A stretch of 64,000 bases of DNA from Nematopogon swammerdamellus (taxonomy: Eukaryota > Arthropoda > Insecta > Lepidoptera > Adelidae). The DNA lies in contig OX336337.1 of NCBI GenBank assembly GCA_946902875.1, positions 310,001-374,000 of the forward strand, given 5' to 3'. A program made the translations under genes and the position numbers. Of the stretch, positions 47,206 to 59,191 are shown in pieces. Under the pieces are notes generated by a model, which searched no databases, was not told the DNA's origin, and worked only from the letters and a program-made list of their open reading frames with translations. Positions within the stretch are counted from its first letter, which is position 1; every line of letters begins with the position of its first letter.

Positions 47206-49254
47206 TTGCACAAACATTTTGATCTGATTGTTCTCATAAAGGATGATAATCTGCCTCCACTTTCGTGGGCTCTAGGCAAAATGGATGATTAATTGATAGT
47301 AGGCAACGACGAACACACTAATGGGCATAGTCACTCGCCCTATAACTAAACTGTGTGTGTTACCACTAGAATAAGTATAGTGTCTAGATACTGAGTGTAA
47401 CATGAATGTGTGCAAATAGGTAAATTGTTATAGAACATAAATATGTATTGTGTCTGTATTTTTTCTACGGAAACATGCAGCAGTCTTTTTCGTCTTTATG
47501 CAATGTTAGCATATAACTTCGGTGTTGTGTTATGTACTCGTATCTATTATGTTTTGCTAACGAGCAATAGTTAAATTGTGACCAAGGCTCTTTACACCTG
47601 ATTCGCTTAATTAATAAGTCTTTGTAGTCAGAACTCACACCAAAATTGTTATTCTTGCTCTCAGGCTGTGTTTTAGATAGACTGTAGGCTGTGTTATTAT
47701 CTGGCTAGTCACCAAATTACTTGTAATAATATGTATAAAAAAATTCACAGTTCTCATGCATTAGAACTGACGTTCGGTTACATGAAAAATGACTTTTAGG
47801 GCGTATTCAAATATAAGCTTACAGTGAGTCGCCGACTGTGAGCGTGCTGACTGTGAGCTATAAGTAGCGATTAGTTGGCTTCTGGTCAGTGAGCTAAAAA
47901 GAGTATAATATGTATTGTGAAATTACATTGTAACGTAGTAGTCTGAGGTAGCCAGAGAGAGCGATACTGTAAAATGCCTGGTTCGGCTACCTTCGGTGAG
48001 GGAGAGATAAATCAAACAGACGGGTTCGTTCAGAAACTTTAATCTATTCCGCTATATACTACGACATAACATTAAAAGTAACTATTCTACTGGGAAACCC
48101 TTGATGATTGCTTACTAACTAAAAGCCTTACTGACTAAAAGACCATGATCATCGCTCTGTGAGGACAGAGTAGAGAAACTTAATTATGAGTTCTGAGATA
48201 GCTGCTATTAAATTTAGTTCTATTATTATACGCGTTATTTTTGCAGCGGAATCCTCTCGACTCCCCAAACTTGACATTTATTGCGAGATTAGTTTTATTT
48301 CTCGTTCTTGTCGCCGTGTCAGCTACTGCCCCTCGAGGATATGTCTTCTTCTCAGATCTCTAATTCTAACGTTCGATCACGTTGCAACAATGACCCTCGA
48401 GCCGAATCAATAAATAGCGGATATTGAGAACGCTCACGTGACGTGATGAGGCATGGCGCAATTTGACAACACGCCTCCACCTACGTGGCTACATGACCAA
48501 TCTGACAGCGACTGCAGTCAGTCGCCCGTCGGTAGTCGCAACGCAACTACTGCAACTATCGTGCTTTGTGTCGGTTACGAAAGTATATTGAAACTGAATA
48601 GACGGAGTGTGTCTAGTAGTAGTAGTCGTGCCTAGTGCCGCAGCCGAGGACGCTGAATAATTAGAATCACTTGTGACGACCGTCGCGGGAGGACTGAGTT
48701 TTACTTAGTGAGTGCGTAGGACGCCGGAGTGACAGGACGTTGACGAGGATCCGAGGACGAACCGCAAAATTAAATTGTTTGCTATAGATCAAAGGGATCG
48801 AGGGCGGGCGGCGGCGGCGGGGCGGAGGCGGGGGCGGCGCACTGAGAATTGGAGCCTCGATCCCTCGAATCAACTTTAATCGAATGATAATTACGGGGTG
48901 ACGCTTTCGCCTGCCACGCTCCTGAGAGCAGCTCCTCCGCCCCCTTCCCCCGCACCGCCTCCACGGCCCCCGCCACTCCCCCGACCTCGCCCCTGCCCCC
49001 GCTCGGGCAGGACGAGCGGGTTTCATAAACCAATTCCAACGATTTGAGGATGAACGATACCGGATTGAAATGTGTCTAATCCGACCCACGCTCCGCCTCC
49101 GTAATTCTAAAAGTAAAAACGCTAAATATTCCTCAGTACAGATTTTTCTACATTTCTTCTAATCGAGAACGTTTGTGTGTTACAAATTCTTTTTGAAATT
49201 ACACTTTCATTTAGATTAATAAATTGGAACTGCTCACAATTTTCTTTTATAGTA
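47206..49254. other. Non-coding; GC block at 48780-49020
   Basis: No recognisable gene. 47930-48660 may be old LTR-type sequence but no paired end was found. Confidence 0.35.
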
Positions 49255-49700
49255 AGCCGTGCCACCTATAAGGTGTCTAACGCCCATGGACATTAGATCG
49301 AATGCGGGGATTGCAAATGCAGTGCCGGCCTGACAGGAGCGCATTCACGCCCCTCTCACACCAGTTCTGTGGAGGAACGATCTGCAGAACCGGTTGGTAG
49401 GCATCCGCGGTAAGTCTAACGTGTAGGGATGCAATCCCTGCCCAGTGCGCGTTGTGCAGAGATGAAAAGGGTACGGCAGGATCGCGTCAAACAGCTCCTA
49501 CGAGTACTCCCCGTGCAATAAGTGATGGAACACAATTAGGGCACCGACATCCCTAGGAATTTGTAGTGATTCTAGATCGCACCCAGTAGTCGCACGGCTC
49601 AACGCTGGATCGAGTTCAGAGGCGCAAGCTGGTATTTAGCTCAGCCATCTCACAAGTACGAGCAGTACGTACTCCAAGCGGAACCTAATCTGCGATTTGC
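49255..49700 (-). mobile_element. Jockey/CR1-like LINE RT C-terminus and 3' end, inverse
   Basis: The minus strand carries CACTGGGCAGGGATTGCATC, then a frame with MPTNRFCRSFLHRTG, a gap, and the GACACCTTATAGGTGGC 3' end. It extends further upstream than the other copies. Confidence 0.65.
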
Positions 49701-50099
49701 GAAAGAACTACTTTGTACTTACGAAAGAGGAAATGAAATAAGCTCATTGATTTTAATATAGAACTTGTTTCATATTTCAGATTCAGATTCAGATATTTAT
49801 TTCGCCATAAAGAACACACAACATTAACAATATTTCATTGAGACATAAAATATGCATATTCAGTATGGTTCGTCATATTTTTTTTTGTCATGTCCCGTTC
49901 AGTAATGCAATCTTTAAGGAAGAACCGGGCCAAAAATTTTATAGAACCTTTTTTTTTCAATATTACTTACATACTAAGTTTTAATTACGTTAAACAGCAT
50001 ACTTCTAAGTAAAAAAAACTGAAAGTTTCTGGTTCTAAGATTACAGGGGGCAGGGACGTATCGCCCAAGAGCTGGATTTGTTCAGAAGTAAGCACTAGA

Positions 50100-50444
50100 T
50101 TATCTTTTTTTCCATATCAAGTTTCTATGTCTCAGGTTTGGCTGGGCTGAAGTTGTTGGGACGGAATGTCCTTCTGCTTGTGAAACATCGTTGCTTCTAG
50201 GTGACTGCGAGAAAGTTGCTGATGAAGTAGATGGTCCAGGTTTCGGTAGACGATGATGCTCGAGTAAGTGATCGTGATTTTCTCCACTTTCTTGTTCTTG
50301 CTGCATATCTTCAGCGTCTGACCCGTGAACGATTTCAGCTTCTTCTCCAAAGTCTGGAACATAGCCCGCATTTTCTACTGAATCATCGGAATCGTATTCG
50401 TCTTCACTTACGTTCCAGTCATACAGAAGCTCGTCAATTTCCAT
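50100..50444 (-). mobile_element. piggyBac-like transposase N-terminal fragment
   Basis: A 114-codon frame starting MEIDELLYDWNVSEDEYDSD with an acidic stretch, a Ser/Pro-rich linker (KPGPSTSSATFSQSPRS) and an ending LRHRNLIWKKR followed by TAA. This is the layout ahead of the DDE domain in piggyBac-type transposases. The DDE domain is absent downstream, so the copy is truncated. Confidence 0.65.
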
Positions 50445-51405
50445 ATCATTTAGGGTATGTGCAGGCCTGTAAATACGTAAGTCCAGCCCTGTAAATACGT
50501 AAATAAAATTACCAACTATAGAACTCCGCTAGCACGTATTTTCAATGAGATTCCGCAATGATGCACGGGTGCATCATAATGTATTTTTGCAAATAAATAC
50601 TTATAATTACTTAGCCATTTTATTTTTTATTTCTCCCACTACACATAAACCATTGCACAAGACTTGTGCTAGAAATAAACAAAAAACATTATCTTGCGAT
50701 ACAGAGGGTTAACTTGTAAAATTGATTATTTAAGAGAAATATTTTCAGCTGACTCTGGAAGCCACGACTCTTTCGCCAACTTAGCAGCCTTAAATTTTAA
50801 TTGCAGGACTCCTCGTGCCCAGTTAGTCGTATACATACAGTCCGTAGCATACAGCTCAGACTCGCCCCGCGTGCGTCACGTGGACTCAAGTCGCATGGCG
50901 TCTGCTCGGTTTGCTGCGCCAGCCTTTAATGTCGCTTCCATCATCAGCAGCTCGGTAGCGCGCGTGCGCAGAGCCGCGCGCCGCCTGGAGACACCAGGAG
51001 CTCTAACGCAGTTATGTTATTAGAGAGCCGCATTCACGGCACTTCATTAAATGATAGCATTAATCGAGTTGAGTGTTCGCTATGCATACTGCAGTAAACA
51101 GTGCGAACCGCCTCCGCCGCCCGCCGCCTCCTATTCCGCCTCCACCACCGCCCCAACCGGCGGCGGCAGTGTCAACACGAGCCGTGTTTAATAAGATTAA
51201 ATCGCTTTACACGAGGAATATTACAAGACCCAATAGAAGAGTAAGGAAATTAAAAAAATGCATCAATCCTTCAGAACTCTTGAGTTAACGATTATTTTAA
51301 CGTTTTCTAGAAGTAGGTTTACAAAGAATATTTCGAAAGATTTATTTATTAATTTCAACATCTACCACGTGTGTAGTAGTAGGCTTGATTTTTGTTTTTT
51401 TGTTT
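50445..51405. other. Non-coding
   Basis: 50562-50579 is a small palindrome (TGATGCACGGGTGCATCA). 51110-51170 is a GC run. No exon recognised. Confidence 0.45.
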
Positions 51406-51725
51406 TTTTTTTTTTATGGATACTGACACGGTTGGCTACATCACCTACAAGATCCGTGATGTCAGCCCATAACACCGGGTGAACTAGGTGCCATGTCAGT
51501 GCTTCCGTTCGGTCGTGCCGGCTAAACTGAACTGGACGGAAAACACAAACTATTTACATAGCCGTTTCGACCGACCTTTCATTCAGTGCGGTGGTACCAA
51601 CCCGGGCGGGTTAAACCCTACCACCTTAATATAAGAAGGGAGTCATATCCCTTAGTCGCCTTTTAGACATACACGGGGAGAGATGCACTGGGGCTATTCT
51701 TTTAAAGTACCGGCCCCACACGATA
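51406..51725 (-). repeat. Type 1 SINE body joined to the family Y module
   Basis: Same arrangement as 28597-28918: inverse body, then GTCGCCTTTTAGACATACAC and GTACCGGCCCCACACGATAC. Confidence 0.8.
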
Positions 51726-51744
51726 CTTGATTCGTAGGTACAGC

Positions 51745-52015
51745 AAATTCGGTCGCTCGGTGGTGCTATGCAACGCTGTTCCATCGCCGAAGTTAAGCAC
51801 GCCTGACGCGGTCCGTCTGACTCTGGATGGATGATCGTCCATCCGACCGTGGAGGCTGCACCCCCTGCCTTACTCGGTGATAGTGTTAGGGTTTAGCCCG
51901 CCCGGACTCGCGCATTGGAGGAGCACCACTACACTGAATACTGTCAAAACGGCTATGAAAATAGTGAAGTGTTTCCATCCAGTTCCTCGCAGCCAACACA
52001 ACAATATAAAAGTGA
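51745..52015 (+). repeat. 5S-related SINE, older variant
   Basis: GGTCGCTCGGTGGTGCTATG head, then CGCCGAAGTTAAGCA (closer to 5S rRNA than the type 1 copies) and a diverged TGGATGGATGATCG, T-arm area and body. Confidence 0.6.
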
Positions 52016-52017
52016 AG

Positions 52018-52130
52018 TGCGTCGGAAAGCAGTGGCTCCGTACCGCTGAAGGCCGGGAGGACTGAAGGAAAATTGGAGAGCCATTATGTCCAGCAGTGGC
52101 AGCAATCCAACACGCTGACTGACTGCTATG
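52018..52130 (+). mobile_element. RTE-like LINE ORF2 end and 3' tail
   Basis: CGTCGGAAAGCAGTGGCTCC, GAAAATTGGAGAGCC and CACGCTGACTGACTG parallel the inverse of 63060-63180. Confidence 0.7.
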
Positions 52131-52930
52131 GCATCTCGTAGTACAATGAGGTGTGATGGGTGATCAGGATCACGACACGTCGCTATGCCTACTTCACTTG
52201 ATTCCAGTTCACTGTCCCCAATCCACTGTCGGAGTCATCCATGTAGCTAGCTCGTTGCTGCTGAGAGTCATGCGGCCCGGTTGACATATGCATATCCCTA
52301 TGCGGAGATTATGCGGCCACAGCTTCTCACGACGCCACTAAAAAGTTACTTTAGAAAAACACACATAAAAAACAAACGAAGCGCGCCATTAATTTCAAAT
52401 TTCGAATGCAACGAAAGGAAGGTCTCTTCTTTCCAGCCATATGATTAAGAACGAAAAAGTGTTGCCAGTTACCGAGTTATAGCCAAATTCCCGGGACTTA
52501 ATTGCCAAACTACGTATGTATGGTATTATAAAGATAATCGCCTGTGTTGCCAACAACGTTGACCGCTCACCACACAGCCGACATCGCTGCTCGTCCGTCC
52601 GTCCGTCCGTCAGTTTGTCTTTCTGTCCGCGGTGTCGCGCGGCACGCCTCGCCACGCCGAGCGCCACCGCCGCGTCAGCCACTACGCCGCCGCGCGCCTG
52701 CGGGTGACATCGCGGCCAGAGTGGAAGAGCAAAGTGATGTCACAGGAACGGCCGCTCTAAACTGTACGTTCATATGAGATGGCAAGATGAAATAACTTCA
52801 TATTTAGGGTTTCGTACCCAGCGATACTGCCAACACAGAAACCTGGTGTGGCAGACTTGACATACGCATCAGTGTTTGGCTTTTACCTTCCCGCTCTGCC
52901 GCCGCTCATAGCGGCCCGCCGCCGCCGCAG
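52131..52930. other. Non-coding with (CCGT)n
   Basis: A short CCGT-type microsatellite at about 52590-52610 and a GC-rich block; nothing else recognised. Confidence 0.4.
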
Positions 52931-52933
52931 TGA

Positions 52934-53162
52934 GTGAACTCACCGAGAACACCTGGATCTTGCACCACAACGCGCCGGCCCATTCCTTGTTCATTGTGCA
53001 AGAGTTTTTGGCAAAAAAGTCATTCCAACGTTGCCGCATCTACCCTATATCCCCGATATAGCCCCCTGCGACTTTTTCTTTTTCCCCAAGATGAAGTTGT
53101 ACCTCAAGGTAACTTATCATGGCCGCGCACAGGAGGTCAAGGACAGCTTCCTGACCTTTTTA
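52934..53162 (+). mobile_element. mariner-type transposase fragment, frameshifted
   Basis: ENTWILHHNAPAHSLFIVQE then FLAKK, and in a shifted frame VIPTLPHLPYIPDIAPCDFF then FFPKMKLYLK. The first block normally reads HHDNAPAH; here the catalytic Asp codon is lost. It is followed by three CCTAA units (53165-53181). Confidence 0.8.
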
Positions 53163-53189
53163 AACCTAACCTAACCTAACCACGGTGCT

Positions 53190-53416
53190 GAACGAGTTAA
53201 CTTCGTAACAGATGAAAGATCAAGCAGCAAATAAAGCACAAAACAAGTCAACCACTGAATGTGCCATGACACCACGCCGAGGTGAGAGGTGACTTGTCTG
53301 TTGCGCTTTAGCACGACATATTGTCCTTATCCCTAAGTCGCCTTTTACGACATTCACGGGGAGAGATAATAATATAGTGGGGCGATTCTTTTCAAGTACC
53401 GGCCCACACACAGTAG
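53190..53416 (+). repeat. Interspersed repeat family Y, diverged
   Basis: GAGGTGAGAGGTGACTTGTC, CCTTTTACGACATTCACGGG and CAAGTACCGGCCC. Confidence 0.65.
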
Positions 53417-54367
53417 GTGCTCATCTTTATTATACCATAATTATTTATACAAGTCTGCTCACTTCACGCGATGCATACTGGAATCACGATATTCGTGGAG
53501 TTTAAGTAATTTCGTGAAATCTTTGCTTCATTTCATGAAGATTCGACAAATCTGTAATTGTATTGAAATATACGAATCGATATTGTGGTTCATATTCGGA
53601 CCCTTGAGTTGAAGGCGGTACAAAATCATAAAAGGGGTACATTTATTCATTTTCAGGTGTGCTTTTGTTCCGCCTTCAACTTTATACACAACAAAAAAAA
53701 AATTCAAAATCGGCCCACAATTGACGGAGTAATCGTATAATGATTTTGAGAACCGATGATGGGTTCTCAAAAGGCAAATGTCGACAAGAAAACGGTGCTC
53801 AGTCTCTCGGCGACGAGTGCTGGGGAGATAGGAGGACGGGTGGCAGGGAATAAGGGATGCTAGTTCCTGAGAACAGCGTCCGTGACAGTACTTTAAAACA
53901 GACCAAGCGAATCTACAAATCGTCTGTGACCATAATCTCCAGACACAATAATTCTATTTCCGTAATATCTTGTACTTAAGTAACTTAGGAGCATAACGTA
54001 TGCAAGTCATAGTTTATGTTATGGAGACAAAATAATTATCCAATGAACTGCCAACCCTGGTCTAGAGAGCAGCAGCTTCAGTCCCCATGTTTTGCGCCTC
54101 CCCCGCGCCGCCGCCCCCGCAGCGCCGCGTCGCGTCGTCGTGTCTGCTCGTTCGAGACGCTCGATGTAGCGCCCTCATCCGCGCACAATAGGCTGCGCTC
54201 ACGTGCTCCGACAATGTGCCTGCCGCCCCGCCCCGCAGTAACTCGATACACTCGGGTTGAATGATCCCATATCAACGCCGGCAAACTTCATTGCGCGCGC
54301 GAGAACCCGCCACCACCGCCCTGTTCTGTTTCGCGGCGATACGTTTTCTACGCAGCCTCGCTGATCA
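53417..54367. other. Repeat remnants and GC block
   Basis: 53605-53690 is a short relative of the hairpin family (GAGTTGAAGGCGG and CCGCCTTCAACTTT). 54070-54240 is GC-rich. No gene. Confidence 0.5.
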
Positions 54368-54537
54368 GTACCCTAATCACGAGATTTAACGCCGTGTTCT
54401 CCGTATCATTTTGAATGGATCAACGAAGTTCACAAATCTATCACTAGAGGCGCTGTTCCGTTTCTCCATACAAAATTATGCGGAGAACACGGCGTAGCGT
54501 AGTACGCGGTGTAGGTTAAATCTCGTTATTAGGGTAC
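54368..54537. mobile_element. 170-bp MITE
   Basis: Ends GTACCCTAATCACGAGATTT and, inverted, GTACCCTAATAACGAGATTT (one mismatch over about 23 bp). The inner GCCGTGTTCTCCG is also inverted. Confidence 0.75.
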
Positions 54538-54977
54538 AGTTCTCGTAATCACTAGGACTCGATCACTGCACTTAGTAAGACTGCTGGAACCACTCAAATT
54601 TGCTCGGCCGTTTTTTTCCTGCATGTTTTTTTAAAGTGCAGTGTACTGAAGAAGGGAGATACTCCGTTCTCCATCTTCCATTGTGGAGATCTGCAGCCAC
54701 CCTGGTCGTCTTTTGGCCTTTGTGGAGGACATAGGGTGGCTGGAGTGGGATGGCTGGGGATCAAGGGGTTTCGCACGATGGTTCTCCACCATGAGGAACT
54801 AGCTTGCAGGCTCAAGCCGTAAAACAAACAACAACAGCGGTTATTCAAATTAGTTTTATTGATGATCGTGCCGTGGTAGCCGACATCGCCTACAACACGC
54901 GTGACGTTAACCCTGTACTAACTGGAAAGCAGCAGTAAATCTTTATTTTCAAGGAAATTAAATTTTAGGTTATGTAT
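54538..54977. other. Non-coding, possible repeat
   Basis: 54640-54800 has CTCCATCTTCCATTGTGGAG and TCTCCACCATGAGGAACTAG. No confident call. Confidence 0.35.
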
Positions 54978-54985
54978 GTCGCATG

Positions 54986-55844
54986 CACTGGCGGCTGGTC
55001 CTAAAGTGCGCTCGTGCGCCGCACTACCATACCACGAGAAGTCTTCACTTCACTCAAAATAAATAATACCTTATAAGATACTACATTAAAACCATAAAGA
55101 TCGTACTCCAAATAAATACGAATGTGAATTCGACCTTATTTTATAGATCACAAGGCACGTTTTTGCGAGTAAACGCGCGCGCCGTGCGGAATATACATCG
55201 CACGCGGGTCTCCCATACTGAATGTACGGGGATCGGCAAAATACCGCTGGCGCGTGAGACAGAAGATACTTCATAGAAACAGTATGGGCCGAAAGGATTT
55301 CTGCGTGCGGCGCACGAGCGCCAAACAAGGACGCTATATCGTGAATAGCCGCGCGTGCGACACGTCGCGTCGCGAGCGATTCGTTTTGCACGAGTCCGTC
55401 TTACAAACTCTTTGCCGTCTACCTCAAAGCGAACCGTCTACCTCGAAGCGAGTCAGCGCGCTGTCATATGATGATGTCACATACCCGTTAGCGCGCGAAT
55501 ATTTAAAATGGGATATGGCTAGGTTTTGTGCTTTCTGTCACGTGATACTGTGAATTAAGTGGTGCCGATATTTGCCTAAGCGTTGGTTAAAGGTAAGGCT
55601 TTACAATCAGGTTATCCCGGGTTAATTCCTACGGTTCAAATGCTTTTATTTTTATATATTTTTTTGAAGTATTTTTGGGACATTACTACTGTTTTCTTTT
55701 TGAAAGCTGCAGTAGTGTTGTGGTCCATGGGTGTATTCATAAAGGTACTAAAAATAAGTTAAAAAGTGTTGGGAAATTTGGTAGGTATTTAAGTAGGTAG
55801 GTACTTAGCGCACTACCGGTCACTGAAGTCACCAGCCGCCACTG
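54986..55844. mobile_element. Non-autonomous hAT-like element, 859 bp
   Basis: Ends CACTGGCGGCTGGT and, inverted, CAGTGGCGGCTGGT. The 8-bp GTCGCATG is duplicated at 54978-54985 and 55845-55852, the hallmark length for hAT. The 99-codon frame at 55254-55553 has no transposase motif. Confidence 0.85.
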
Positions 55845-55852
55845 GTCGCATG

Positions 55853-56449
55853 CATAAAAGACCATCAGGGATTTTCGCGACAGAATCTACCTCTCACACT
55901 CTCTACCTTTGCGAAACTGTCGCGAGTGGAGTACCTACATAATTATATTCGAACTGAACTGAATGCAGTCCTCAACTAGTGCACTCCAGTATAAATAAAA
56001 AGTAAAGGAAATATAATATAAGTTGTTCGCCGTCTAGTGCGCTCTGCGGGGAGGCCGAACTCTACTCCGGGGCGGCGGGGAGGGAAGAAGCGTGATGTCA
56101 CGCGGACACTCACAGACAGTATTCGTTGCGTGAGCATGGCAGTTGTTGATGGTCACGCCATTGGAGTGATATTATTTGATAGGAGATTATAAACATTACA
56201 CTACGTCCGTAGATTACGTCACATACATTACGTCAGCCGAAGAGACGACGACCGTTGCCGTTGTTGGATAGTAACCGTGTCCTACACTGGCGACCGTGGA
56301 CCAATATTCACCCACCACTGACCCGAGCGCACCAGTCTTGCGGCTATAGCACCCGCACTGTGTTACCACCAACGATATTGGGCTGGTTACCACTTCTTAA
56401 TGGAACAATGGTTTAAAAGTCCTTGCACGCAGGCAGGCCCGCTGCCCGC
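55853..56449. other. Non-coding; possible LTR/primer-binding-site trace
   Basis: 56284-56300 reads CTACACTGGCGACCGTGGA, resembling an LTR end plus primer-binding site of LTR retrotransposons. No partner LTR was found. Confidence 0.3.
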
Positions 56450-56645
56450 TGTCGGGATACCAACCGGGATGGCGACCGTTTACCGGAAAACGGAGTGTGG
56501 GAAACTACCCGCCAGGTAGGTGGGACGACGACATCATGTACGTCGGCGGAAAGCAGTGGTTCCGTATCGCTGAAGGCAGGGCGGAGTGGACGAAAATTGG
56601 AGAGGCGTATGTTCAGCAGTGGACGCATGCACGCTGACTGATTGT
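56450..56645 (+). mobile_element. RTE-like LINE ORF2 end and 3' tail
   Basis: GGGATGGCGACCGTTTACCG, TACGTCGGCGGAAAGCAGTG and GTGGACGCATGCACGCTGAC parallel the inverse of 63060-63250. Confidence 0.7.
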
Positions 56646-56666
56646 AAACATTAGGAGCGAGGTTAC

Positions 56667-56930
56667 ATTACATACCACACGCTGTATGCCGACAATCGGG
56701 GTTAGCAGAGTAGTCGGTGTTGTGCTGCAAGAACTCTTGTAAATTACAGCACAACACCGACCACCACATTTAGCAAAGTATTCGGACAAGACAACTATCA
56801 AGCAGCAAGTAAGGTACGAAGACCCACTTGCTGCATGACTCGGTGTAAGGATCGTGCCAAGGTGAGAGGTGGCTATCCTGTCGCCCTTTAGCATGGCACC
56901 TTGGCCTTATTCCTTAGTTGCCTTTACAAG
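56667..56930 (+). repeat. Interspersed repeat family Y
   Basis: CACGCTGTATGCCGACAATC, GCAAGTAAGGTACGAAGACC, then truncated within the terminal module. Confidence 0.7.
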
Positions 56931-57144
56931 TAGGATCTAGATGTGAAGGCGTCACTTTGATGGTCACTTTCTCCCATGACATACACAAGAATGTTAAAGA
57001 AGAACTCTTCTAATGTCTTCGTCGGTGGGTACCTATGTATATGAATCTGATTACAAAACCAAATTTGTGTGAAAATGATTCCTTATTCTTGATTAGTTTT
57101 AATCTGTTTGTTTTTTTTTTTTTTCGAGATAGAGGCGGCTATAA

Positions 57145-57540
57145 GTGCATTTTTTTTTTAATGTAATCCGGTATGGGTGGCTGAGTCGGATTGGCCAAAG
57201 CACATGCTCCGACCAGCCAATATCACCTCCGAGCAGGTAGGTGCCATACTGGACTAGAGGAGAACACAACCGAGGCTGCTATGCGGCCATCTTACATCCA
57301 GTACGGTGGTACCAACCCAGTCGGCTACAATTTGAGCCTACCACCTACTACCTACTAAGGGGCAAGAGGAGGGACCTACAGTTTTACACCGGTTCCGAAC
57401 GGTGAAGCAGCAGGTGTAGGTATGTTTACGTAAATTGTTTCGTCAGAAAAAAACTCATTGGTACACGCCGACCGGATTCGAACCTCGGACCTCTCGCATG
57501 AGAAGCTAATGCCGAAACCACTCGGCCACTCACCGCTTAA
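57145..57540 (-). repeat. tRNA-derived SINE (type 2), full length
   Basis: The minus strand starts with a tRNA-like head (GAGTGGCCGAGTGGTTTCGG, B box AGGTTCGAATCC), followed by GTGTACCAATGAG and a body ending CATACCGGATTACATT. Best complete copy of the family in the window. Confidence 0.8.
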
Positions 57541-59190
57541 AATACCTTAAAGTTGTGCACTCTTATCACAGTCATTTCACTCAAAGCTCATGTAATCGCG
57601 TAAAGCTATTATATTCCCAATTAGCAGTGTGACGTAGCATTCAGGCAGGAAGGCAACTCAAGAACAAAAGACTACAAATATAATACGGCATACCTAAGGA
57701 ATTCAAGTTTGAACAGTTTATTTCATCCGCCCCGTGCTCTAGAAGGCTCTATATGTAAAGAGAACCCTTAGAGTTCACACGCACTCGTAGCATTGAATTA
57801 GCGAGGGTCGCGTCGCGTCGTGGTGGCGTGCGCTGCGGTCTGCGGTCGCCCGTCGAAGCGACTCATTGAAATTCCCGCGCGATCGCACTCCACCTCCAGA
57901 CTCCAGACAAGCAGCCCGCGTTAATGAAAACAAGTCGAGTTGAAAAGGATTCAATCAATTTATTCCCTTCCATTTGTTTTGAATAGAACGCGGTCCGCCC
58001 CCACCGTCCCGCCTCCCCCTCCGCCCCGCACCTCACCGCACCGCCCCGCATCGCCCCGCACCACCGCTCGGGCTGCCGAGCGAAGAACTGTTACAGACCA
58101 TTGATAAAGGAAGACTGGATAGCGAGTACACTGAAAACGACCTCCATCTTCGACATCGTCTTGTCGACGTCGTCTTCGACTCCTATCGTAAAACTTGGGG
58201 GAGGGGGAAGGCAAGCCAAAGAACACGCACGTACATACATAACACACACATTTTTTTTTAGTGAAACTTTTTAACGCACGTTTCGGATAGGAATCTGACT
58301 CGGAAAAACCTACAGATCTCACACTACGCACAACTATCAAAGGCATTGCAAATGTAATTTAGAAATATAGCACACGATAAAATTTTACAAATTTGTTAAT
58401 TGGAATTCATTCTTTATCGTACTGACGATAAAGTGAACGGAGCGCAGACTGACCTCGCTCGTAAGGGACCCGCTACCGCCTACAGTTTTTGTCCGTCCGC
58501 CTCCTAAGATGGCTCAAACTGTAGCTTAATTCAATCCCGAGATCCCATTTCTTGAATAGAGAGCTCAAAAAAAAAGTTATTGGCAAATTCTCGATCCCAG
58601 TCGGCGAAATTTTTTTGAATTTTTGACAAATTTTGGAAAATCTCAAAAAGTTATAGACCGCTTTTGAAGCCCTCCGGCAGACGCATATTTTGACATTAGC
58701 CCGTCCGCGTACCTCTCATATCTGCGAAATTGCAAATGTCACAATTTCATAAATCGGGGCACTATACTCGATCACGAAAACAAACATTTTCAATGTTAAA
58801 AGTGAAACCTCACGAATATAAACGGAAGTTTGCAACGCTCCTCATTGGCTGGGCAGCTCGTAGCGCTGCCTCAGCGCCATCTATGAGAGTCTATGAGTCT
58901 TTTGAAGTCGAACCATTGTATGTATAAGTTGAAAGGAATATCGCATAGATGAAGCTTTCCCGATCGAAATTAAATTAATAATTGTGTTTTAAATGCAAAG
59001 CTTCGCTTCTGTCTCCCACCTTTTTAGGGTTCCGTACCTGAGAGGAAAAAACAGAAAGTTTATAGGATCAATCTTGTGTCTGTCTTTCCGTCTGTCGCAG
59101 CTTATTTTCTCCGAATCTACTGGAGGAAAAAAGTTGACATAATTTGGTACATACATAGAGTTTGACGATCCAATCACGGACGTATAGAGA
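57541..59190. other. Non-coding with GC block and repeat traces
   Basis: 57975-58060 is a CCGCCCCGCACC-type block. 58500-58800 is related to 45860-46200. 59020-59190 has a common lepidopteran repeat motif (GGGTTCCGTACC). No host exon. Confidence 0.45.
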
Positions 59191-59191
59191 A

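Noticed and set aside
55254..55553. 99-codon plus-strand frame
   Set aside because: Lies inside the hAT-like element and shows no transposase or host motif.
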